6,060 nucleotides of DNA, taken from NCBI GenBank assembly GCA_029565815.1, contig JAKQNL010000442.1, positions 1 to 6,060 of the forward strand, in the 5' to 3' direction. Of the stretch, positions 1 through 4,300 are shown piece by piece. Source of the stretch: Spirochaetota bacterium (GTDB lineage: Bacteria > Spirochaetota > Spirochaetia > Treponematales > UBA12059). Under the pieces are notes generated by a model that ran no database searches, was not told the origin of the DNA, and was given only the letters and a program-made list of their open reading frames with translations. A program made the position numbers and the translations under genes. Numbering within the stretch: the stretch's first letter is position 1; every line of letters begins with the position of its first letter.

Positions 1-230
1 CCAAGGGCGACGGCCATGGCGAGGACATAAGCCGCCCCGACTGCCTGGCCCCGCGCTACGGCCAGCTTATGAAAGAAAGCGACAAGCCTTGGGTGGCCGT
101 CGTGGACTCAGGCGAGCTCTACGACCCCTACGCCCGGGAGCTCCTCAAGCACGGCGTGCCCACCTTCCGCACCGCCGACCGCGCGCTACGCATTCTCAAT
201 GCATGGCTCAAGTCCAAGTCCGCAAGCTAG
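1..230 (+). CDS. C-terminal fragment of a CoA-ligase (ADP-forming acyl-CoA synthetase-like) protein
   Basis: Only the last 75 codons are inside the window; the complete reading frame begins at base 3 and stops at TAG 228-230. The visible part contains KPWVAVVDSG, then a Tyr-Asp-Pro-Tyr segment, then HGVPTFRTADRALRILNAWL. This pattern (a hydrophobic strand ending in a small loop, then 'G-(I/V)-P-x-(F/Y)-x-(S/T)-x-x-x-A-x-x-x-L') is typical of the last beta-alpha unit of the flavodoxin-like CoA-ligase domain in NDP-forming acetyl/acyl-CoA synthetases, which interconvert acyl-CoA plus ADP and Pi with acid, ATP and CoA. The family call comes from remembered motif resemblance, not a search. The phosphohistidine and ATP-grasp regions are out of view, so substrate and domain order cannot be judged. 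The gene ends 20 bases before a strong terminator, which makes it the last gene of its transcript. Confidence 0.6.
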   Translation, partial: KGDGHGEDISRPDCLAPRYGQLMKESDKPWVAVVDSGELYDPYARELLKHGVPTFRTADRALRILNAWLKSKSAS

Positions 231-250
231 AATCGCCCATCACTCTCCCC

Positions 251-279
251 ATGCCCCCTCGCCCGAGGGGGCATTTTTT
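251..279 (+). terminator. Intrinsic terminator after the CoA-ligase-like gene
   Basis: A perfect 10-bp GC-rich stem (251-260 paired with 265-274) closes a 4-base loop (261-264) and runs into six T residues (274-279). It sits 20 bases after the stop codon of the upstream gene and just before the tRNA promoter, so it separates the two transcription units. Confidence 0.92.
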
Positions 280-286
280 ACCCGCC

Positions 287-316
287 TTGACGCGCCCATC
301 CCGTCCGGTGTATAAA
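287..316 (+). promoter_or_regulatory. Sigma70-type promoter of tRNA-Leu
   Basis: The -35 box TTGACG (287-292) and the -10 box TATAAA (311-316) are each one base off consensus and are separated by 18 bp. Transcription should start near 323, giving a 5' leader of about 19 bases before the mature tRNA at 342. The G+C-rich bases after the -10 box could act as a stringent-response discriminator, which is common for stable-RNA promoters; that last point is inference. Confidence 0.75.
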
Positions 317-341
317 ATGCCCGCAACCGAAAGGTAGCCGA

Positions 342-423
342 GCCCAGATGGTGGAATTGGCAGACACGCTAGTTTCAGGTACTAGTGCCGAGAGGCATGG
401 GGGTTCAAGTCCCCCTCTGGGCA
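342..423 (+). tRNA. tRNA-Leu, anticodon CAG
   Basis: This is a complete class II (long variable arm) tRNA. The acceptor stem GCCCAGA (342-348) pairs perfectly with TCTGGGC (416-422), and the discriminator base is A423, as expected for leucine. The anticodon stem CTAGT/ACTAG (369-373 with 381-385) closes the loop TTCAGGT, with anticodon CAG at 376-378 reading CUG codons. The variable arm is TGCC-GAGA-GGCA (386-397). The T arm is GGGGG-TTCAAGT-CCCCC (399-415). CCA is not encoded: the bases after 423 are GAA, so the end must be added by nucleotidyltransferase. The gene has its own promoter and terminator and appears to be a single-gene unit. Confidence 0.97.
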
Positions 424-468
424 GAAAAAGCGTTCCCGCGCGTAAGCGCAGGAACGCTTTTTTTATAG
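406..468 (+). repeat. Direct repeat, copy 1: tRNA-Leu 3' end plus terminator
   Basis: This 63-bp segment runs from the T-loop of tRNA-Leu through its acceptor strand and the whole terminator to the TATAG after the T run. It recurs 186 bp downstream at 592-654 with 61 of 63 positions identical. The two differences are T443 to C629 and A454 to G640. This copy is the functional one, being attached to the complete tRNA. Confidence 0.95.
425..464 (+). terminator. Terminator of tRNA-Leu
   Basis: The stem AGCGTTCC (429-436) pairs with GGAACGCT (451-458). It continues past a C437/A450 mismatch into GCGC/GCGC (438-441 with 446-449), capped by a GTAA tetraloop of the GNRA type (442-445). Seven T residues follow (458-464). 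A run of five A residues on the 5' side (425-429) gives the opposite strand a T run too, so the element may stop transcription in both directions. Confidence 0.93.
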
Positions 469-608
469 CCCAGAGGGGGACTTGAACCGAAGCCCCCGCG
501 CCGCGAAAGCGGCGAAAAGCGCACACGATGTGTGCGAAAGGGGGCTGAGGCGGGCTGGAGCGCGACCGGCAGGAAGCCGGCGCGCGTAAGCCAAGTCCCC
601 CTCTGGGC
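468..608 (+). other. 141-nt multi-helix structured element bounded by tRNA-Leu 3'-end sequence
   Basis: An outer 16-bp stem (468-483 with 593-608) is made of tRNA-Leu 3'-end sequence in inverted orientation. Inside it lies a three-way junction. P1 is AGCCCCC/GGGGGCT (491-497 with 540-546). P2 is CGCCGC/GCGGCG (499-504 with 509-514), capped by a GAAA tetraloop. P3 is CGCACAC/GTGTGCG (520-526 with 530-536). The junction linkers are A-rich (515-518, 537-539). A further hairpin, P4, pairs 560-564 with 581-585 and 566-570 with 576-580 around an AGGAA loop, with A565 bulged; 553-556 can pair with 589-592 below it. The GNRA loop and A-rich junctions appear on the + strand, which suggests that any RNA form reads in the same direction as the tRNA. 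No promoter of its own is visible. It could be a structured RNA, a small palindromic mobile element, or debris of template-switch replication. The pairings are directly seen; any function is unknown. Confidence 0.6.
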
Positions 609-654
609 AGAAAAAGCGTTCCCGCGCGCAAGCGCAGGAGCGCTTTTTTTATAG
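592..654 (+). repeat. Direct repeat, copy 2: orphan tRNA-Leu 3' end plus terminator
   Basis: This is the second copy of the segment at 406-468, but the 5' two-thirds of the tRNA is missing: the bases before it belong to a different hairpin. It therefore cannot make a tRNA. The layout resembles the tRNA-3'-end duplications left by integrases at attachment sites. However, the interval between the copies is only 123 bp and carries no integrase. Confidence 0.93.
611..650 (+). terminator. Duplicated intrinsic terminator
   Basis: The stem AGCGTTCC (615-622) pairs with GGAGCGCT (637-644) using one G-U wobble, and the inner GCGC/GCGC stem is capped by a GCAA tetraloop (628-631). Seven T residues follow (644-650). 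The two base changes relative to the tRNA terminator keep both the helix and a GNRA loop, so this copy should still terminate. It also carries the A run that allows function on the opposite strand. Confidence 0.85.
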
Positions 655-757
655 AGAGCGCTCAAAATTTCAATTTTGATCGCTCTACCTTTTTCCGCGT
701 TTTCGACCGAAAACGCAAGGCAAGGCGTTCGAGCATAGGCGAGTACGCCATGCCATA
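654..757. repeat. Hairpin-rich block, insertion-like, carrying a 29-codon minus-strand ORF
   Basis: In the first unit the bases TTTTTTTATA run straight into GCCCAGAG. In the second unit the same junction is split by about 104 bp flanked by ATA on both sides (651-653 and 755-757), as if inserted with a 3-bp target duplication. The block holds three hairpins: 655-669 with 672-686 (14 of 15 paired), 697-705 with 708-716 (perfect, 2-base loop) and an imperfect one at 719-754. The minus strand carries an ATG-started ORF (751 down to the stop at 662-664) for a 29-aa, strongly basic peptide beginning MAYSPMLERL and ending with KLKF. It has no good ribosome binding site. I have a vague impression of having seen similar short peptides annotated in Desulfovibrio-type genomes, which would fit a dispersed repeat, but I cannot verify it. 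Confidence 0.5.
655..694 (+). terminator. Possible third intrinsic terminator
   Basis: The 15-bp stem with one C-T mismatch (655-669 with 672-686) is followed three bases later by five T residues (690-694). The inner half of the stem is A-T rich and the loop is only two bases, so it may act less as a terminator than as part of the repeat block. Confidence 0.4.
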
Positions 758-897
758 AGCCCAGAGGGGGACTTGGTGCGCCGCGCGAGCGCGTTGCGAA
801 GGCATGGACACACTAGGCGATTCAATACGCAATTAGTACGTTTGATGAAAGCCTAAGGGCTTGAAAAGCCATAGTTTATTCGGCCGGAGGATTTAAT

Positions 898-1446
898 ATG
901 CCAAGACATTATAGCTTTGCCATGCTTGTTTCGCTTTTTATTATTGGAGTAACCCTCGTATCTTGCCAGAACGGCAGCAGCACGGAAAGCGTAGTATTGA
1001 GCCAGCAAGCTGCCATCCAGACGCTCAGCGGTATTAACGTAGGAGAACTGGCAGAACGCTACCATAATAGAAACTATCTGCTTGCGGAATGGGATGCTGT
1101 GCCAGGCGCTTTTCTGTATGAGTTGAGCGTTGCAAACGCCGCTATTACCGAGGCAGAAGATAGCCATGAAAATGGCAATGGGTGGCAGGACCTGTGGCAG
1201 CGTAACGACGACAGGGTTGCTGTATATCTTTCCATGACAAACCAGGCGCTCATCGAGTTGTATCCACAGGTGCTCGATGCTTTTTCTCAATTCATGAAGA
1301 TTGCTCGCGGCGGCGGTGATACTGCAGACCGCGACGATTCTGTTATCCTGATTATCACAGCCCACGCTGGAAGTGGCGAAATTTTGGCTCGCGGCACATA
1401 CCACTTGTACCGGCAGATTATCGCAGCATCAGAAGGCGCCCGCTAG
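898..1446 (+). CDS. Hypothetical lipoprotein, 182 aa
   Basis: I do not recognise the family. The start is well supported: GGAGG at 886-890 lies seven bases before ATG 898. The N-terminus is a short n-region (MPRHYS), a hydrophobic stretch (residues 7-21) and the lipobox LVSC, with Cys23 as the lipidation site. Lgt and LspA should therefore process the product and anchor it to a membrane. Residue 24 is Gln, not Asp, so outer-membrane sorting is likely under the E. coli rule. The mature part, about 160 aa, has no further membrane segment, an acidic-polar middle, a Gly-Gly-Gly turn near residue 138 and a hydrophobic strand (VILIITA) near the C-terminus. Codon use looks more A+T-rich than in the flanking genes, which could indicate acquired DNA. 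The 777-897 leader holds no promoter I would defend. No terminator in this orientation is evident downstream. Confidence 0.8.
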   Translation: MPRHYSFAMLVSLFIIGVTLVSCQNGSSTESVVLSQQAAIQTLSGINVGELAERYHNRNYLLAEWDAVPGAFLYELSVANAAITEAEDSHENGNGWQDLWQRNDDRVAVYLSMTNQALIELYPQVLDAFSQFMKIARGGGDTADRDDSVILIITAHAGSGEILARGTYHLYRQIIAASEGAR

Positions 1447-1480
1447 CCGCAGTCGTAGTTGCATCCTATAAAGCAGTGAT

Positions 1481-1510
1481 AAAAAAGCGGAGCCCATTCA
1501 TAGGCTCCGC
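1481..1510 (-). terminator. Terminator of dcp
   Basis: On the minus strand, GCGGAGCC/GGCTCCGC (1503-1510 with 1487-1494) forms a perfect 8-bp stem with an 8-base loop and runs into six T residues (1486-1481 on the plus strand are A). It lies 35 bases after the dcp stop. There is no T run on the plus side, so it serves dcp and not the convergent lipoprotein gene. Confidence 0.88.
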
Positions 1511-1544
1511 AGATAAACACGGGAAAGCTTCTAGCCCTATTGTG

Positions 1545-3590
1545 TTACAATAGACCGCGGGCGCGCAGTAGGACCTTCACATCCGGGTCGCGGCCGCGGA
1601 ATTTGCGGTACGCTTCGGCCGGGTCCATGGTATTACCCGCCGACAGAATGTACTGTTTCAGTTTTGCCGCAAGCTCAGGGTCGAATGGGTTTTTCTTTTC
1701 TTCGAATGCTTCGTAGCCGTCTGCATCCAAAACCTCGGCCCACATGTAAACATAATATCCTGCTGCATAGCCGTTGTCCGCAAATATATGGCGGAACTGC
1801 GGCAGGCGGTGGCGCATCCCAACGGCTTCGGGAACGCCCAGGCGGGCGCACTCGGCCTTCTCGAACTCGGCAAGGTTAATGGTTTCCGGCTTCTCCACCT
1901 GGTGCAGGGACATATCGATGAGCGCGCAGGATGCGTATGCAACGGTCAAGAAGCCCTGGTTGAAGTGCTCGGTTTCCTTGATGAGCTTGACCAGGCGGTC
2001 GGGTATGCTCTGGCCGGTTTGGGCGTGCAGGGCGTGCTTTTTAAGTATTTCCGGGGCCATGGACCAGTGCTCGTTGATCTGGCTGGGCAGTTCCACGAAG
2101 TCCCTGAGCACGTTGGTGCCGGCTAGGCGCTCGTAGGTAACGTCGGACAGAAGGCCGTGCAGGCCGTGGCCGAATTCGTGGAACAGGGTGTGAACTTCGT
2201 CCAGGGACAAAAGGGTTGGCTTGCCGGCCGATGCCTTGGCGTAGTTGGTGTTGTTGATGATGATCGGGTAGGGGTAGCCGCCCTGGCGGTTTTTTGACTG
2301 CCCCCGGAACTCGCTCATCCAGGCGCCGCCGCGCTTGGTTTCGCGGGTGTAGCTGTCAACGATGAACACGCCAACCATCGCGTTATCCGATTTCCCCCGC
2401 ACTTCGAACAATCGGGCATCGGGATGGTACAGCGGGACGCCCTTGATTTCCTTGAAGTCCACGCCGTACAGGCGCCCGGCGGCGTCGAACATGGCGCTTA
2501 TCATGTTTTCCAGCTGGAAGTAAGGCTTAAGCTCGGCCTCGTCCAGGTTGTAGCGTTCCGCGCGGAGTTTTTCCGTGTAGTGGTGCCAGTCCCAACCCAT
2601 GATGGGTCCCTTGAAGCCCTCCTTGGCGGCAAGCTCCTCAAGGTCTTTCTGCTCTTCCAGGGCGCGCTTTTTGGCCGGTTCCCAGACGCGCATGAGCAGG
2701 TCGCTTACCGCCTGGGGCTTCTTTGCCATGCGGTCCACGAGGGCATAGTCCGCGAATGTCTTATAACCCATGAGCCGGGCCATCTCGCCGCGCAGGCACA
2801 GGATTTTTTCCGCTATGGCCTTGGTGTCGCGCTCGGGGCAGGATTCGCCCCTGGCCTTGAACGCGCGCCATACCTTCTCGCGCAGGTCGCGCCTTTTGGA
2901 GTAGGTAAGGAACGGGTCGACCATGGACGGCGACAGGTTTATGGCGTAGCCGTCTATGCCCTTGGACTGGGCGACGCTCTTGGCGGCGTCCAGGAGGAAA
3001 TCCGGCAGACCGGCCCGGTCTTCGTCTGTTTTCAGCTCGAGGCAGAACGCGCCTTCGTCGCCCAGCACGTTCTGGCTGAAGGTGGTGAACAGGGACGCAA
3101 GCTCCTCGGAAATCTGGGCGTAGCGTTCGCGGTCCCTGCCCTTTAGGAGGGCTCCGGCCATCACGAAATCCAGGTGGTAGCGCTCAAGGAGGCGCAGCTC
3201 CTCGGGCTTTAGGCCAAGGCTTTGGCGCTTCTGGTACAGCGTGTCTATCCGTTTGAACATGCCCTCGTGCAGGGTGAACCAGCTCTGGTGCGCCGCTACC
3301 TTGGGCATGAGCTCGCGCTCGGCCGCCTGCAGGGCGTCGTTGGCCTCGCTGGCGGTCATGTTGAAGAACACGCCCAGTATCCGGCTCAGGTTCTGAGCGC
3401 TTCGGTCTAGGGCTGCAATAGTGTTCTCAAAGGTAGGTTCTGCTTTCGACGATGCAAGCGCATCTACCTCGGCGCGATTTTCGGCCATCGCAACCTCGAG
3501 GGCTGGCGCATAGTGTTCTGGCCGAATCTTGTCAAAAGGAGGCAGGCCGTATGGCGTGTCCCATGGGGAAAGAAGTGGATTGGTGTTCAT
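1545..3590 (-). CDS. dcp: Dipeptidyl carboxypeptidase (M3 family zinc metallopeptidase)
   Basis: The product is 681 aa, the same length as E. coli Dcp, and matches it from the N-terminus (MNTNPLLSPW..LPPFDKI) to the C-terminal GLL. The enzyme removes dipeptides from the C-terminus of peptides and acts in the cytoplasm; there is no signal peptide. The zinc site is HEFGH (His471, Glu472, His475), with the third ligand Glu500 in GTNVLRDFVELPSQ, the usual Dcp/oligopeptidase A spacing. YAAGYYVYMWAEVLDADGY near residues 614-632 supplies the substrate-binding Tyr/His region conserved in the family. I chose ATG 3590 because the E. coli protein aligns from there; a TTG 96 bases further out would add 32 unrelated residues and overlap the nuclease gene. 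There is no Shine-Dalgarno at proper spacing, only AGG touching the ATG. OpdA (prlC) is the main alternative M3 relative, but length and the C-terminal match favour Dcp. Confidence 0.95.
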   Translation of the reverse strand: MNTNPLLSPWDTPYGLPPFDKIRPEHYAPALEVAMAENRAEVDALASSKAEPTFENTIAALDRSAQNLSRILGVFFNMTASEANDALQAAERELMPKVAAHQSWFTLHEGMFKRIDTLYQKRQSLGLKPEELRLLERYHLDFVMAGALLKGRDRERYAQISEELASLFTTFSQNVLGDEGAFCLELKTDEDRAGLPDFLLDAAKSVAQSKGIDGYAINLSPSMVDPFLTYSKRRDLREKVWRAFKARGESCPERDTKAIAEKILCLRGEMARLMGYKTFADYALVDRMAKKPQAVSDLLMRVWEPAKKRALEEQKDLEELAAKEGFKGPIMGWDWHHYTEKLRAERYNLDEAELKPYFQLENMISAMFDAAGRLYGVDFKEIKGVPLYHPDARLFEVRGKSDNAMVGVFIVDSYTRETKRGGAWMSEFRGQSKNRQGGYPYPIIINNTNYAKASAGKPTLLSLDEVHTLFHEFGHGLHGLLSDVTYERLAGTNVLRDFVELPSQINEHWSMAPEILKKHALHAQTGQSIPDRLVKLIKETEHFNQGFLTVAYASCALIDMSLHQVEKPETINLAEFEKAECARLGVPEAVGMRHRLPQFRHIFADNGYAAGYYVYMWAEVLDADGYEAFEEKKNPFDPELAAKLKQYILSAGNTMDPAEAYRKFRGRDPDVKVLLRARGLL

Positions 3591-3596
3591 CCTAGA

Positions 3597-3626
3597 AGTA
3601 TGGCCACGGCTTTCCGTTTGGGTCAA
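3597..3626 (-). promoter_or_regulatory. Candidate dcp promoter, possibly giving a leaderless mRNA
   Basis: On the minus strand, TTGACC (3626-3621) and CATACT (3602-3597) are separated by 18 bp. The expected start site, about seven bases after the -10 box, falls on or next to the A of the dcp ATG at 3590. The -10 box matches consensus at only 4 of 6 positions. The lack of a spaced ribosome binding site agrees with a leaderless transcript, but the call is tentative. Confidence 0.4.
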
Positions 3627-3664
3627 GAGAATACCACAGGCTTCCCGTTTTGCGTACGTGCCGT

Positions 3665-3670
3665 TATAGT
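3665..3670 (+). promoter_or_regulatory. Candidate -10 box of the nuclease gene
   Basis: TATAGT ends six bases before ATG 3677. No good -35 hexamer stands 16-18 bp upstream and there is no TGn extension, so this is weak. If real, transcription would begin at or beside the ATG, mirroring the divergent dcp arrangement. Confidence 0.25.
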
Positions 3671-3676
3671 GACGGA

Positions 3677-4297
3677 ATGAACGCAATCAGGAAAAAAGCA
3701 ATAAGGCGCATGCGGCCGCTTGCGGGCATCACGCTGTCTGTTTTGTTCATCGTGGCGCTCGTAGTGCTGCTTGGACGGGACGTAGCAAAAGACTCAGCTA
3801 CAGCGCAAGCATACGGACAGCTGTACCGGGTTAGCGCCATGGCTTCGCATACAAGCGCAGATGCTCCTTTGGACAAAATGCTTACGGCCACCGTCGAGCG
3901 CGTGGTGGATGGCGATACGATAATCGTACAATTCGCACATCCGCCTGCTGGACTGGACAGTAGCGAGCGGCTGAGGCTTATCGGCGTGAATACCCCGGAG
4001 TCGGTAGACCCCAGGCGGCCGGTAGAGCGTTTTGGCAAAGAGGCTGCGCAGTTTTTGAGCCGACTCCTGGATGGCAAAGCGGTTTTGCTTGCGTTTGACC
4101 ATAGTACGCGCGACCAGTACGGCCGACTTTTGGCCTATGTGTACACCCAAGACGGCCTGTGCACTAACCTAGCCATCGTTGAGCAAGGGTACGGCTTTGC
4201 ATATTTGGAACACAGCTTCCATTTTGAAGACGAGTTCCGTAAAGCCCAACGTACAGCGCAAAGAGAAGGCCTTGGCTTGTGGGCCAAGGCCGACTAA
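3677..4297 (+). CDS. Membrane-anchored or secreted thermonuclease (SNase-like) family protein, 206 aa
   Basis: Residues 1-13 are basic (Lys and Arg rich) and residues 14-33 form one hydrophobic segment (AGITLSVLFIVALVVLLG). The catalytic domain is therefore exported, either anchored by this segment or released after cleavage. The SNase fold covers about residues 69-204. VDGDT (78-81) supplies the metal-binding Asp pair. RLIGVNTPE has Arg100 and Glu108 at the spacing of staphylococcal nuclease Arg35 and Glu43. DQYGR has Arg150 in place of Arg87. The catalytic triad is thus complete and the enzyme should cut DNA or RNA with calcium. The usual Asp40 equivalent is Asn105, a change I believe occurs in other family members. 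The start is uncertain: ATG 3677 has no clear ribosome binding site, and ATG 3710, after AAGG at three bases, would still leave an export signal. It is divergent from dcp and its stop is 3 bp from that of the decarboxylase. Confidence 0.9.
   Translation: MNAIRKKAIRRMRPLAGITLSVLFIVALVVLLGRDVAKDSATAQAYGQLYRVSAMASHTSADAPLDKMLTATVERVVDGDTIIVQFAHPPAGLDSSERLRLIGVNTPESVDPRRPVERFGKEAAQFLSRLLDGKAVLLAFDHSTRDQYGRLLAYVYTQDGLCTNLAIVEQGYGFAYLEHSFHFEDEFRKAQRTAQREGLGLWAKAD
4261..4291 (-). terminator. Possible terminator of the decarboxylase gene inside the nuclease coding end
   Basis: A perfect 9-bp stem (4268-4276 with 4283-4291) with a 6-base loop lies in the last codons of the nuclease gene. Read on the minus strand it is followed by TTCTCTTT, an imperfect T tract. 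Only 3 bp separate the two convergent stop codons, so any terminator must lie within coding sequence. On the plus strand there is no T run after it. Confidence 0.35.
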
Positions 4298-4300
4298 GCA

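Larger units (their letters stand above)
402..488. repeat. Inverted repeat of the tRNA-Leu 3' end around its terminator
   Basis: Bases 468-488 are the exact reverse complement of bases 402-422 (21 bp: most of the T arm plus the 3' acceptor strand of tRNA-Leu). The arms enclose the tRNA terminator. A transcript reading through the terminator could pair these arms into a 21-bp helix that competes with the tRNA fold. Matching stops abruptly at both ends (401/489 and 423/467 do not pair). Confidence 0.95.
591..776. repeat. Second inverted pair of tRNA-Leu 3'-end sequence
   Basis: Bases 759-776 are the exact reverse complement of 591-608 (18 bp). The same bases also pair with the native tRNA 3' end (406-422 with 759-775). 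The pair encloses the second terminator and the 104-bp hairpin block. The unit repeats the arrangement at 402-488 (tRNA end, terminator, inverted tRNA end), with extra sequence inserted. Confidence 0.93.

Noticed and set aside
468..608. A second, minus-strand tRNA-Leu or a tRNA pseudogene
   Set aside because: On the minus strand the ends pair like an acceptor stem, but there is no D arm or anticodon arm of tRNA form, and the T-loop is enlarged. The acceptor match follows automatically from having inverted copies.
406..654. Direct repeat as attL/attR of an integrated genomic island
   Set aside because: The copies are only 186 bp apart and no integrase or cargo lies between them. The inverted copies are also not explained by site-specific integration. 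A remnant of a former element cannot be excluded.
278..665. Two long minus-strand open frames (278-631 and 405-665) across the tRNA-Leu and repeats, with internally repeated peptides
   Set aside because: They are antisense to the tRNA, its terminators and their copies. The peptide repeats simply follow the DNA repeat, there is no ribosome binding site, and frames stay open because the sequence is GC-rich.
853..1404. 183-codon minus-strand ORF opposite the lipoprotein gene
   Set aside because: The plus-strand frame has a strong ribosome binding site, a lipobox and a sensible start. The antisense frame shows no domain or signal and is a shadow.
2424..3146. 240-codon plus-strand ORF inside dcp
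   Set aside because: It lies wholly within the conserved Dcp coding sequence on the other strand. GC-rich third positions keep that frame open.
3591..3686. Upstream TTG starts for dcp (3686) and for the nuclease (3650)
   Set aside because: They add 32 and 9 residues that do not fit the families, have no ribosome binding site, and would make the divergent genes overlap.
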